64,000 nt of DNA from Candidatus Zipacnadia bacterium. GTDB lineage: Bacteria > Armatimonadota > Zipacnadia > Zipacnadales > UBA5352. The position numbers and the translations under genes were made by a program. Location: NCBI GenBank assembly GCA_029820295.1, contig JALGVA010000002.1, positions 51,481-115,480 of the forward strand. The letters are read 5' to 3'. The notes under the pieces are model-generated. The model was not told where the DNA came from and did not search any database. It saw only the letters and a list, made by a program, of their open reading frames with translations. Below, piece by piece: positions 52,563-61,946 of this stretch. Position 1 is the first letter of the stretch; each line of letters starts with the position of its first letter.

Positions 52563-54872
52563 TCAGCGCGGGAGCAGCCGCAGGGCGTGGCGGCCGGCGG
52601 GCAGCCGCACGGTCACCGAGCCGGCGGTCCGTCGGACCGGCTCCAGCACCTCGTCGTCAAGCTCGACGCCGGTCGCGCCCCCGAAGGTCACCAGTGTCTC
52701 CTCCGCCGCCTGCACCTCACCGGACGCGCCCTGCATGGCGATGGTCACCGGCTGCGCGGAGCGGACCTTAACGCCATCGGCGGAGAAGCGCGTGCAGTCC
52801 ACCACCAGCCAGCCGCCCTGCGCGCCGCGGCGCAGTGCGAACACAGTCGCGTCGGTCTCGGCGCCGAGCGCCGCGATGCGCCCACCGTCCGCGTTGAAGC
52901 CGATGGTGTCGGTCTCGCCCACCGTGAAGGTGACCGCTCCGCCGGAGGCGTCCGCCGTGACCGCAGGCATGGCGTCACCGCCGCGCACCGGATAGAGCAG
53001 CGTGGCGAACAGCCCGCGGTCGCGTGGCTGCGGCGTGCCGACGATGTGGAAGGCCGGCATGTCCTCGACCGACTGCATGGTGGCCACCCACGCCGCCTTC
53101 TGCTCATCGGTCAGGCGGTCCGCGGGGACATAGCGCAGGTAGCGGGCAATGCGCTCGACCGTGGGCGGGGACACGGTCACCTCGTCGGGGGCCGCGAAGT
53201 GGATGAGCAGGTCGGCGGCCTCGCCGCGCATGATGAACTCGCCCTCGCCGCGCGCGTCGATCTGCCGATGCCGGTCCGAGTGCAGCAGCAGCTCGTAGCG
53301 GCGCGGCTGATCGTCCTTGATGACGTCGTCGACGATCACGAAGTAGGACGGGCGCACGAAGACCACGTGGCGCAACGCGCGCCGCACGGGCGAGCGCGCG
53401 TCATAGGCCGGCTCGGGGTTGGCGCGCAGGTAGTCGAACAGGTCGCTGTGTACGAACTCGTCGATGGTCCCGTGGCTGTTGATGGCCTGGGCGTCATCGT
53501 CGATCATCACCAGGCTGTGCGCCGCCGAGCACATGCCCCAGCCGTAGTTGGGCGAGGTGCCCGAGTCATCGATGAAGCGCTCGCCGAAGGCGTTGAGGAT
53601 GAAGTTGCCGTGGTCGGCCTGACTGTGGCCGTGGCTGGGGCGACGCGATTCGAGCGCGAAGTGCACGTCCTCGGTGCTCTCGAAGCCGGTGCGCAGCACG
53701 ACCTTGCCCGCGCCCTCGCAGTAGAGCGCCCCGCCCAGGCGCGGCGAGGAATCGGGGTATTCGATGGGCACGTCCTTCCACCACAGCAGCGGGAAGGAGT
53801 TGTCCTCGGCCGAGAAGATGTTGCCCTGCACCGCCAGGCCGTGCGGGCCATGCACGTACTCGTAGTACCAGCGCGCGAGGCCGTCATCGAGCAGCCGCGC
53901 CAGCCCCACCATGTTCTGCGGGCAGCCCGCGGCGCCCTCGGTGCGCGCGGTGCTCTCATAGCTGGTCTGGCGATCATAGACGCCGAACTCGCCCTGCCCG
54001 TCGCGCTGGGGCTCGAGGCGGTAGAGCTGGTAGATGACGTTGCGACGCAGCTTCGGCGTGTCCGCCAGGTTCTCGCCGGTCAGCCGCTCCCAGGCGATGT
54101 AGAAGCCCAGCAGGTAGTTCAAGGACAGCGTGTTGTAGCACGACTCCGAGGCGTAGTAGAACGCGCCCTGGTCGTCGAAGCCGTTCTGAACCCAGGCGGG
54201 AAGCTGCTGCGCGCAGAACTGCGCCCACTCCTCGGCCCTGGGGTATTCGCCGATGAGCGCGATGGCGGTCACGCCGAAGGGGCCATAGGTGCGCGGAGCC
54301 ATGCTGCTGTGGTAGTTCACTGCGCCGCGGCCGTCGTCGCCGTAGAGGAACCTGGACATCTCCTCGGCCTCGGAGGCGATCTTAGCCGCGACCGTGGCGG
54401 CGCGCTCGGGGCCCAGGCGGTCGAAGAGCAGGTCGTAGGCCACCGCCGCCCCCTGCAGCAGCACGCCGCGGTTGGGCTCGTAACCCACGTACCAGGTGGG
54501 CCAGGTGCACACCTTCATGAGCGCGTCCACGGCCAGCTCGCCGTAGCGCTCGTCCGCGCCGATGGTCCAGGCCACCGACAGGTCGATGAGGCCGCGCGCG
54601 GCGCTCCAGTTGCACTTCTGATCGACGACCTCCGACCACTCACGCGCGTCGAGGTCGATCGCATCCAGCAGGATGTCGCAGTGCGCGATGACCTGCTGAT
54701 ACATCCACTGCGCAGTGCCTGACGTGACCGCCTCGCGCAGGGCCGGGATGTCCTCCTCCGAGAAGAAGATGCGTGGATGGTTGGCCGGGTCGGGCTGCAC
54801 GGTCTGGGCCGATGCCATCGAGGCACACATGGCTATCACGCACGCCATCAGGATGAGATGGGCCGACTTCAT
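52563..54872 (-). CDS. Secreted heparinase II/III-fold lyase (third in the window)
   Basis: 769 aa from ATG 54872, with GGAGGT about 11 nt upstream; the frame stays open far upstream but encodes Arg/Ala-rich non-protein-like sequence. Signal peptide 1-22 (ends MASAQ). Order: NHPRIFFSEEDIPALREAV start of the toroid, repeated helices to ~400, then the heparinase II/III beta-sheet with SHGHSQADHGNFIL (His414, His416, Asp420, His421) and FVRPSYFVIVDDVIKDDQPRRYELLLHS, typical of the C-terminal lyase domain. No zinc ribbon and no insertion, in contrast to the other two lyases here. Probably an exported uronate-polysaccharide lyase. Divergent from the giant protein at 55340 across a hairpin-rich gap. 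Confidence 0.88.
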   Translation of the reverse strand: MKSAHLILMACVIAMCASMASAQTVQPDPANHPRIFFSEEDIPALREAVTSGTAQWMYQQVIAHCDILLDAIDLDAREWSEVVDQKCNWSAARGLIDLSVAWTIGADERYGELAVDALMKVCTWPTWYVGYEPNRGVLLQGAAVAYDLLFDRLGPERAATVAAKIASEAEEMSRFLYGDDGRGAVNYHSSMAPRTYGPFGVTAIALIGEYPRAEEWAQFCAQQLPAWVQNGFDDQGAFYYASESCYNTLSLNYLLGFYIAWERLTGENLADTPKLRRNVIYQLYRLEPQRDGQGEFGVYDRQTSYESTARTEGAAGCPQNMVGLARLLDDGLARWYYEYVHGPHGLAVQGNIFSAEDNSFPLLWWKDVPIEYPDSSPRLGGALYCEGAGKVVLRTGFESTEDVHFALESRRPSHGHSQADHGNFILNAFGERFIDDSGTSPNYGWGMCSAAHSLVMIDDDAQAINSHGTIDEFVHSDLFDYLRANPEPAYDARSPVRRALRHVVFVRPSYFVIVDDVIKDDQPRRYELLLHSDRHRQIDARGEGEFIMRGEAADLLIHFAAPDEVTVSPPTVERIARYLRYVPADRLTDEQKAAWVATMQSVEDMPAFHIVGTPQPRDRGLFATLLYPVRGGDAMPAVTADASGGAVTFTVGETDTIGFNADGGRIAALGAETDATVFALRRGAQGGWLVVDCTRFSADGVKVRSAQPVTIAMQGASGEVQAAEETLVTFGGATGVELDDEVLEPVRRTAGSVTVRLPAGRHALRLLPR

Positions 54873-55339
54873 TGCCGAAAGGGACCTCCAGTCGGGTCGG
54901 TCGCGGCGGTAGGGACGCACACCTGGTGCTTCGCCCTCGAAGGCGCACCGGCCTTCATGCCACGCGAGAGGAGCGCGCCCGCGGGCGCAGGAGACGCTCG
55001 CGTCGCAAACGCGAGCACCGACGGCGCAGCGGCGCAGACGTCGTGCCGAGTGCAGCGAGGCGCGAGACTGCGCCGCCACCGGCGATGCGCGCGGAGGTCC
55101 GTCCGAAGGACGGGGCGTAGCGCGCGAGCCGGCCGCGGGCGCCGACCGGTCGCTACCGGTCCCGGCCTGCCGCTGAGCACACCGTTCGGCCGATTGCGCG
55201 CGAAGACACATGCGCCTCACCCACGCCGTCGCCGTCAAGCTGCGCAACGTGCCATCAGGAGGTGCGGGCACGCGCGTCGCGAAGCCACTCGCACACCACC
55301 GAACGCGAAGCCGTCGCTCGACCAGGAGGACGCCACAAA
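54873..55339. other. 467-bp gene-free divergent region rich in hairpins
   Basis: No believable gene on either strand: frames are open but give Arg/Ala/Pro-rich translations with no ribosome site. It holds several inverted repeats: GCTCGCGT/ACGCGAGC (54996-55003 with 55009-55016), GCGGCGCAG with CTGCGCCGC about 30 nt apart (around 55028-55075), CCGTCC-GAA-GGACGG (55099-55113) and GACCGGT-CGCT-ACCGGTC (55144-55161). It must also carry promoters for both flanking genes. It could encode a structured RNA; high GC makes chance hairpins easy, so this is tentative. Confidence 0.5.
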
Positions 55340-58300
55340 ATGTGCGCGCGCACGCTGAGCCTGTCATGCATCGCCATCATCGCCATTGCCCTGATGCTGC
55401 CCTGCACATCTCCCGGTGACGACGCCCCGGTCGGCGAGAACCTGGTGTCGAACCCGTCGATCGAAGAGGGCGCGGACGACGCGCCGGCCGACTGGCGGTT
55501 CTGGGGTTGGGCGCCTGAGGGCATGCCCCGCACGTCCACCGGCGTCTGGGACAGCGAGGTCGCCCGCACCGGGGAGCGCTCGCTCAAGATCGTCAACCCC
55601 GCCGCGTCGGACGTGGGCACGTGGACCAACCGCGAGGGGGATGGCTTCATCCCGGTCGAGCCGGGCGAAGTGTACACCGCCAGCGCCTGGATGATGGTCG
55701 AGTCGGTGGAGCCCGGCCAGTTCACCAACTTCCGCGCGGGCTTCTGCCGCATCGACGCCGATGGCGAGATAAGCTACCTGCCGGCCGACACGCGCCGGGA
55801 GATCGCCCCCGCGGACGGCGGCTTCCCCGAGGCCGGGGTGTGGCGCCGCTTCGCGGTGGCCGCGCGCGCGCCGACGGACGCGACGCACATAGGCGTGGAC
55901 ATCGACCTGCACGGCCCGGGCACCGCGTGGATCGACGACGTGGCGGTGACGCGCGGCTACGACATCGCGGCGCTGGGCGGCGAGCCGCCGGCCGCGGAGA
56001 TCACCATCGCGCAGGACCCCGACCTCGACCCGCCATCGGCCGACGCGCCGCTGTCGGTGACCTTCCGGGTCACCAACGGCCTGCAGGCGCGCCCGTTGAC
56101 GCTCGAGTGCGAGGTGCTCGACTACTGGTTCCGCCCGTCGGTGTTCACGCAGGATCTGCAGCTCGACGTGGCCGAGATGCGCGAGGTGACGGTCGAGTTC
56201 GACGATGCCACGCGCGCGCGGCTGTTCGACATGCGCGAGAAGGCGGGGGCCAACGGCTTCCGGGTCACGGGCGTACTGCGCGCCGGCGATGACGAGGTGG
56301 CGCGCACGCGCAAGGGCTACCGCTTCGCCAACCGTGTGCGCGAATGGGAGCCGCTCCCGCCGCTGCCGCCGCGCGCCGAGCGCGTCGATGACCTGTTCGG
56401 CGAACAGACGCTGGTCGATGTCATCAACTGCGGCGACCCCGATGACCCGCACCCCTACTTCGAGGGCGGGCGTGGCATGGGCGCCAAGACCACCGGCGCG
56501 GTACCCAATGAGGCCTGGAAGGACATCTACCGCGAGCCCGCGCCGGCGTTCACCACCATCGAGACCATCCTCGGGAAGCGCTGCCGCGTCACCCACGGCT
56601 GGGGCTGGTTCGCCTACAAGTTCAACCGCCCCGGCCTCAAACCCGGCACGCCCTACCTGGTCGTGATGGAGTACCCCGAGGATACCGGCCGCACCTACAA
56701 CATCTTCAACACCGGCATCTCGTGCAGCCTGGTCGGCGGCTACGGCTTCCACACCGGCCGGACGCTGGGCGACCACTGGACGCGTACGCTCAACTCCGAG
56801 TACGCCGACTACCCGCTCAGCGGCGAGATCCGGCGCTGGCACAGCCTGTTCCACCTGGGCGAGCAGACGTGGGCGCCCGGGGACCCATGGCGCACCTCGG
56901 CCACGCGCGCCGACTCCGAGGACGGCTTCTGGTTCATCGTGGGCGGCGTGGGGCCCAGCCAGGACGCGCTCGCGAGCGGCGCGGCGGTGAGCACCATCAA
57001 GCTCTACGAGATCAGCAACGTGCCCGCACTGTTCCCGCGCATTGAGGAGCCGCCGCTGGAGCTGGGACGACGCGAGATGTTCGTCACCGCCGAGAGCGAC
57101 GGCGTCACCAAGTACCTGCAGGACGAAGAGTCGCTGGCGGACTGGGCACGTGTGCGGCTCCATGACGCGCGCTTCATGGGCTTGAGCGGCGTCTCGCCCA
57201 ACCGAAACAACTATCTCGACCGGCTGCTGCAGAGCAACCGCGAGGAGGGGACGGGCCTGCGCATCTTCCCGCGCTGGATGATCGAGCGCGAGGTGCTGGG
57301 CAAGGTGGGCGTGCCGCCCGAGGGGGTCGCCAAGGGCCCCGATGGCGAGGACATCGCCGGGCAGCGGCTCACGCAGCTTCCCGACATCCTGCACCCGAAC
57401 ACGCTGCGCGAGGTGCTGCGCCTGATCACCGAGGAGCTGTCGGCGCAGGCCGCCGACCCCGCGCTGGCGGGGATGATGCTCTACAAGCACTACGGCAGCC
57501 CTATCCCGGTCAGCTTCAGCGACTACGCTCTGGGACGGTTCGAGGAGGAGACCGACACGCGCATCGAGGGCGCCGACTCCGCGGCGCGGCGCGCCTGGCT
57601 GCTGGCCAACCGCAAGGAGGAGTACTACCGCTGGTGGTACGCGCACAAGCGCGAGTTCCTGCTGGCCATCCGCGACCACCTGCGCGCGCTGCGACCGGAC
57701 TTGAAGCTGTTCTACTTCCCGTGGCACAGCGACGACGACTTCCCGTTCTCCTGCGGTCGCCTGCGCTACGCCGGTGAGCCGATGATGGACAGGATCTACG
57801 TGCCGGGCACCAACATCCTGCTGGTGCCGAGCTTCACCGTGCCGCCCGAGCAGTGGACCGAAGAGCAGAAGCGCAACCCCTTCCTGGCGCGCTCCTACTA
57901 CCGCGAGCGCATCGCGCCCGAGCTTGAGGGCCAGGTGACCATCGAGGACGTGCTCTACGGCCGCTACAAGGACATGCCCCAGTTCTGGGGCGCACCGCGC
58001 AGCGGGGAGCTCCCGCACCTGCTCTACCCCGACCAGATGGACCTTATCGCGATGTTCACCGAGCCGGGCGGGATCTACGCCAACCACGTGGGCTACAGCC
58101 CGCGGCTGTTCCGCGAGGACGACGGCATCGTCTACTGGGCACCGGTGCGCTACACCTTCACGGCCGACAACCCTCAGTTCCTCGACCTGTTCCGCACCGG
58201 CGAGGGCTCGGCCATCGCGGTGCACATGCCCTACAATGAGGAGACCACGCATCTGAACGTCCCCTCGATCCACGGAGCGCTGGGCGTCGAGCACGGCGGC

Positions 58301-59770
58301 CCGTTCTGCATGATGGAAGAGGTCCTGTCGATGGCGCACTCGGACCCCGTGTACATCATGGAGAGCATGTGGGAGCCGCTCAAGCGCGGCTTCCCGCACC
58401 ACGCGCGCGCCTTCGCTCAGGCCTATCGGGCGCTGCCGGCGCTGCCCACGACCGTGCTTGAGGGTGCCGTTACGCCCGCCGACGAGGCCATCGTGGTGCG
58501 CTCGTGTGAGACCGACTACGGGCAGTACCTGGCCGTCATCAACACCGCCTTCGACCTGCGGCAGCGGCAGGTCGCGCTGACCATCACACCCGCAGTGCAG
58601 GCGGTCGAGCGCGTGGTCAATCTCGGCACCGGCGAGGCCGTGCCCTTCGCCGACGTGGGCGACGGCCGCATCCGCATCGACCTGCCGGCGCCGCCCATGT
58701 CGCTGACCAGCCTGCGCGTGATCGACCGCGTCCCGCGCGCGGTCGTGCGCGACATCCGCATCGAGCCGGAGGTGTTCTCGCCCAACGGTGACGGCGCGCA
58801 GGATACCGTCACGGTCACCGGCCGCACGGTTATGCAGATCGCCGAAGGCCGGTGGTCGGCGGAGATCATCGATGGCGACGGCCGCGTGGTGCGCCGCTTC
58901 GAGGGCGATGCGCCCCGGGTGCAGTTCGCCTGGGACGGGCTGACCGACGACGGCGAGCGCTGCGCCGATGGCGACTACGACATCCGCTTCGTGGCCGACG
59001 CGTTCCCGGAGATCGAGCAGCGCCGCGGGATGACCGTGGACACCAGGCCACCGGAGACGCGGGTCGTGCTGGAGCAGGACCGGATGGACGTGCCGGTCAA
59101 CAACGTCGAGCTGAGCGGGCGCCTCAGTGCGATGGTCGCGGGCGAGTCGCTGCACCTGCTCCGGGAGGGCATGCCCGACCGCACCGTGCCGCTGGGCGCG
59201 GACGGCTCATTCACCGTGGGGGTCGAGGGCCTGAACCTGGGGGACAACACGTTGTCGCTCGTGGTCCGCGACCGCGCGGGCAACGCCACCGAGCCCGCGT
59301 CGGTGCAGGTGCGCTTCGCCCTCGACATGACCGGCCCCATCGGCTTCGACTTCGGCGCCGGACCGATCATGGAGGGCTTCAGCGCCATCCGCAACGACAC
59401 GCGCTACTCGCCCGAGCGCGGCTACGGCTGGATCAAGTACGATAACGTGTGGAAGGGCGACCGCGGGGTGGGCGACCACCTGATCCGCGACTACTGCAGC
59501 GGCGGCGAGGATCGCGAGTGGGCCGTCGCCCTGCCCGACGGCTCCTACACCGTGACCGTGGTCATGGTCGATACCCTCTTCGACCAGTTCACACCCGACA
59601 TCTACCTCGAAGGTGAGCAGGTTTTCGAGAGCACGTCGATCCGGGCGAACGAGCCCATCCGACCCAGCTTCCAGACGCAGGTGAGCGACGGCCTGCTCAA
59701 CTGTGAGTTCATCAACCCGGGCGGTCTGCCCTACTTCGCGCTCAACGGTATCATCATCGAGCGCAACTGA
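55340..59770 (+). CDS. Very large secreted CBM / TIM-barrel / FlgD-Ig / malectin-like protein
   Basis: 1476 aa. ATG 55340 preceded by AGGAGG (spacing 10). Signal peptide ~1-26 (a Cys near the cleavage site is not in a clean lipobox). Residues ~30-215 form a CBM4/9-type jelly roll (ENLVSNPSIEEG...WRFWGWAPEG, WIDDVAVTRG). A TIM-barrel-like region lies at ~600-1000 with FPRWMIEREVLG, MMLYKHYGSP and DLKLFYFPWHSDDDFP. Residues ~1140-1240 hold a FlgD/CHU_C-like Ig domain (EVFSPNGDGAQDTVTVTG, FAWDGLTDDGERCADGDYDI). An Ig-like domain (~1245-1325, LNLGDNTLSLVVRDRAGN) and a malectin/PL-like C-terminal domain (FDFGAGP...FALNGIIIERN) follow. Likely an exported glycosidase with surface or glycan anchoring modules. 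Confidence 0.82.
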   Translation: MCARTLSLSCIAIIAIALMLPCTSPGDDAPVGENLVSNPSIEEGADDAPADWRFWGWAPEGMPRTSTGVWDSEVARTGERSLKIVNPAASDVGTWTNREGDGFIPVEPGEVYTASAWMMVESVEPGQFTNFRAGFCRIDADGEISYLPADTRREIAPADGGFPEAGVWRRFAVAARAPTDATHIGVDIDLHGPGTAWIDDVAVTRGYDIAALGGEPPAAEITIAQDPDLDPPSADAPLSVTFRVTNGLQARPLTLECEVLDYWFRPSVFTQDLQLDVAEMREVTVEFDDATRARLFDMREKAGANGFRVTGVLRAGDDEVARTRKGYRFANRVREWEPLPPLPPRAERVDDLFGEQTLVDVINCGDPDDPHPYFEGGRGMGAKTTGAVPNEAWKDIYREPAPAFTTIETILGKRCRVTHGWGWFAYKFNRPGLKPGTPYLVVMEYPEDTGRTYNIFNTGISCSLVGGYGFHTGRTLGDHWTRTLNSEYADYPLSGEIRRWHSLFHLGEQTWAPGDPWRTSATRADSEDGFWFIVGGVGPSQDALASGAAVSTIKLYEISNVPALFPRIEEPPLELGRREMFVTAESDGVTKYLQDEESLADWARVRLHDARFMGLSGVSPNRNNYLDRLLQSNREEGTGLRIFPRWMIEREVLGKVGVPPEGVAKGPDGEDIAGQRLTQLPDILHPNTLREVLRLITEELSAQAADPALAGMMLYKHYGSPIPVSFSDYALGRFEEETDTRIEGADSAARRAWLLANRKEEYYRWWYAHKREFLLAIRDHLRALRPDLKLFYFPWHSDDDFPFSCGRLRYAGEPMMDRIYVPGTNILLVPSFTVPPEQWTEEQKRNPFLARSYYRERIAPELEGQVTIEDVLYGRYKDMPQFWGAPRSGELPHLLYPDQMDLIAMFTEPGGIYANHVGYSPRLFREDDGIVYWAPVRYTFTADNPQFLDLFRTGEGSAIAVHMPYNEETTHLNVPSIHGALGVEHGGPFCMMEEVLSMAHSDPVYIMESMWEPLKRGFPHHARAFAQAYRALPALPTTVLEGAVTPADEAIVVRSCETDYGQYLAVINTAFDLRQRQVALTITPAVQAVERVVNLGTGEAVPFADVGDGRIRIDLPAPPMSLTSLRVIDRVPRAVVRDIRIEPEVFSPNGDGAQDTVTVTGRTVMQIAEGRWSAEIIDGDGRVVRRFEGDAPRVQFAWDGLTDDGERCADGDYDIRFVADAFPEIEQRRGMTVDTRPPETRVVLEQDRMDVPVNNVELSGRLSAMVAGESLHLLREGMPDRTVPLGADGSFTVGVEGLNLGDNTLSLVVRDRAGNATEPASVQVRFALDMTGPIGFDFGAGPIMEGFSAIRNDTRYSPERGYGWIKYDNVWKGDRGVGDHLIRDYCSGGEDREWAVALPDGSYTVTVVMVDTLFDQFTPDIYLEGEQVFESTSIRANEPIRPSFQTQVSDGLLNCEFINPGGLPYFALNGIIIERN

Positions 59771-59842
59771 TGCGGCCACGTCGGCAACGGGGGCAGATCG
59801 GGCATCGCGAGCAGCACGACTCAAGGGCAGGCCACCGGCACC

Positions 59843-61840
59843 ATGCAGGAGATGGCGTCACAGGACACCACCGCGGGCGAGCCCCGCACGTCTCTGACCT
59901 TCGGGCAGGCGGCATGGGCCTTCGGGCTGGCGCTGCTGCTGCTGGTGGCCGCGAACCTGTTCGTGCTGCGCTACGACCTGGAGGGCGGGCGCTCCTACGG
60001 CATCCGCGACGTGCCGCCGGCGCTGCCCTGGTTCCTGCTGCTGGTGCTGCTGCTGGCGAGCGCCGCCGCGCGCCGCATCGCGCCGCGCCTGGCGCTGGAG
60101 CGCCGACAGGCGCTGCTGATCTTCGGCTTGCTGGCGCTGGCGATCCCGATCTCTGGCTTCATGGGCGTGCGCTCGTTGCTGCCCCACCTGTCCTTGCTGC
60201 AGTATTACCAGGGCCCCGACAACGAGTTCGCGCGCATCGCCGCGCACATCCCGGACCACCTGATCCCCAAAGACCCCGACGTGATCATCCCCGCCTATGA
60301 GGGCAGCGAGAGCGGCACCGTGATGTGGGCGCCCTGGCTGGGGCCGATCGGCCTGTGGGGCGGGTTCATGCTGGCGCTGGGGCTGGGCACGCTGTGCTGG
60401 ATCACGCTGCTGCGCAACTACTGGAACCGCAGCGAGCACCTGAGCTACCCCATGCTGGAGCTGCCGCGGCAGTTCGTCGGGGCGGGTGTCTACGGGCACA
60501 GCGACCGCGGCTTCCTGCGGGACCCGCTGATGTGGCTGGGCTTCGCGCTGGCGGTGATCTTTCACGCCGGCGACATCCTCAAGTACTTCAACCCATCGAT
60601 CCCGGCCATCCCCGGGCGCACCGACCTCGCGCCGCTGCTGACTGAGGGCCCGTTGCGCCATGCCCTGCCGCTGCGCTTCTACATCAGCCCGCTGACCATG
60701 GGTGCGGCCTATCTGGTGCCCCAGAATGTGCTGTTCTCGGTCTGGGCGGTCTACCTGCTCTACAAGGTCGTGGCCGTGATCGGCGGCACCATGGGAGTGC
60801 AGGCGGGCGACGCCTTCCCGTTCTACCAGGAGCAGGCTACCGGCGGCTACATCGCCTACGGGCTGCTGCTGATCTGGGCCGCGCGCAAGCACATCGCCAG
60901 GCTGTGGCGCATGGCGGTGCACGCCCGACGGGATGGCGAGACCTACCCGCTCACGCCGCGGCTGGCCATCTTCGGGGTGATCGGCGTGGGGCTGTTCGTC
61001 CTGGGCTGGTGCCACGTGAACGGCTTCACGCTCAAGCTGGCCGCGCCCTACTTCGTGATCCTGCTGCTCTACGTGACGGTGCAGGCGCGCATCCGCGCCG
61101 AGACCGGCGTGCCGCTGGCCTGGGACTACCCCTTCGGCACGCAGAAGACCATCTTCCAGCGGGTTCTCGGCGCCGAGGGCATCATGGCCGTGGGCGGCGA
61201 GCGCGGGCTGGTGATGCTCTCGTTCTACTCGTGGCTGGCGCGCTACAACTACCTCGGGCACACCGCGGCCTTCCAGATCGACGACGTCACGCTGTGGGAG
61301 GAGCAGCGGGTGCTGTGGCGGCGCGCACTGTGGTTCGTGGTGGCGGCGCTGGTGCTCGGGATTGCGCTGGGGTTCGCCATACACCTGAAGGCCTATTATG
61401 ACTGGGGCGCGTCGCTGCTGCAGGGCGGCGCCCTCTACGGCGGGGCCAACACACAGGTGGCGCGGGGGGAGTACATCAACCTCAGCGCCGAGCTACTTGC
61501 CCCGGGCGTGCGCGACGCCACGCGCACCAAGTACATCATCCTGGGCTTCGTGCTGGTGCCCGTGCTGGCGCTGGTGCGCAAGAGCTTCCTGCGCTTCCCG
61601 GTGCATCCGCTGGGCTTCCTGCTGGCCACCTGCTACGGCCCCACCCCGTACTACTGGTCCGACTTCTTCCTGGCCTGGATCGCGAAGACCCTCGTCCTGG
61701 TGCTCGGCGGTGCGGGCAGCTACCGCCGGCTGGTGCCACTGTTCCTGGGGATGGTGCTGGGCAGCGCCATGGCCTACGACGTCGTGTGGATGATCGTGCG
61801 CGCGCTGCTGCCCGAGGGCGTGGTGCGCGGCTACGTCTGA
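59843..61840 (+). CDS. DUF6785/DUF6784-type polytopic membrane protein, copy 1
   Basis: 665 aa. ATG 59843 has no strong ribosome site; ATG 59852 is an alternative. About 12-14 hydrophobic segments are seen, starting AAWAFGLALLLLVAANLFVL. Conserved-looking features: NEFARIAAHIPDHLIPKD followed by WAPWLGPIGLWGGFML, the loop ITLLRNYWNRSEHLSYPMLELP, and the C-terminal RFPVHPLGFLLATCYGP...WIAKTLVLVLGGAGSYRRLVPLFLGMVLGS. This is the pattern of DUF6785 with a C-terminal DUF6784, found mainly in Planctomycetota, Lentisphaerota and Armatimonadota. A transport role is likely from the topology, but no substrate is known. It lies 72 bp after the giant secreted gene, in the same direction. Confidence 0.85.
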   Translation: MQEMASQDTTAGEPRTSLTFGQAAWAFGLALLLLVAANLFVLRYDLEGGRSYGIRDVPPALPWFLLLVLLLASAAARRIAPRLALERRQALLIFGLLALAIPISGFMGVRSLLPHLSLLQYYQGPDNEFARIAAHIPDHLIPKDPDVIIPAYEGSESGTVMWAPWLGPIGLWGGFMLALGLGTLCWITLLRNYWNRSEHLSYPMLELPRQFVGAGVYGHSDRGFLRDPLMWLGFALAVIFHAGDILKYFNPSIPAIPGRTDLAPLLTEGPLRHALPLRFYISPLTMGAAYLVPQNVLFSVWAVYLLYKVVAVIGGTMGVQAGDAFPFYQEQATGGYIAYGLLLIWAARKHIARLWRMAVHARRDGETYPLTPRLAIFGVIGVGLFVLGWCHVNGFTLKLAAPYFVILLLYVTVQARIRAETGVPLAWDYPFGTQKTIFQRVLGAEGIMAVGGERGLVMLSFYSWLARYNYLGHTAAFQIDDVTLWEEQRVLWRRALWFVVAALVLGIALGFAIHLKAYYDWGASLLQGGALYGGANTQVARGEYINLSAELLAPGVRDATRTKYIILGFVLVPVLALVRKSFLRFPVHPLGFLLATCYGPTPYYWSDFFLAWIAKTLVLVLGGAGSYRRLVPLFLGMVLGSAMAYDVVWMIVRALLPEGVVRGYV

Positions 61841-61946
61841 CGGCCGCACGATCCGCACCTGCGCGCCGATGCCTGCCGGCAACCGTCGGGGGCGTAGCCG
61901 ACCGTCCGCGCGACCGCGCATCATCTCGGCCACGTCGGGGCGGAGC

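Noticed and set aside
54996-55161. Integron attC site or CRISPR in the hairpin-rich gap
   Set aside because: No repeated unit with spacers, no integrase or cas gene, and no core-site pattern; the inverted repeats all differ in sequence.
54873-55367. N-terminal extension of the third lyase up to 55367
   Set aside because: The added residues are Arg/Ala/Cys-rich without structure, while the ATG at 54872 is followed directly by a normal signal peptide.
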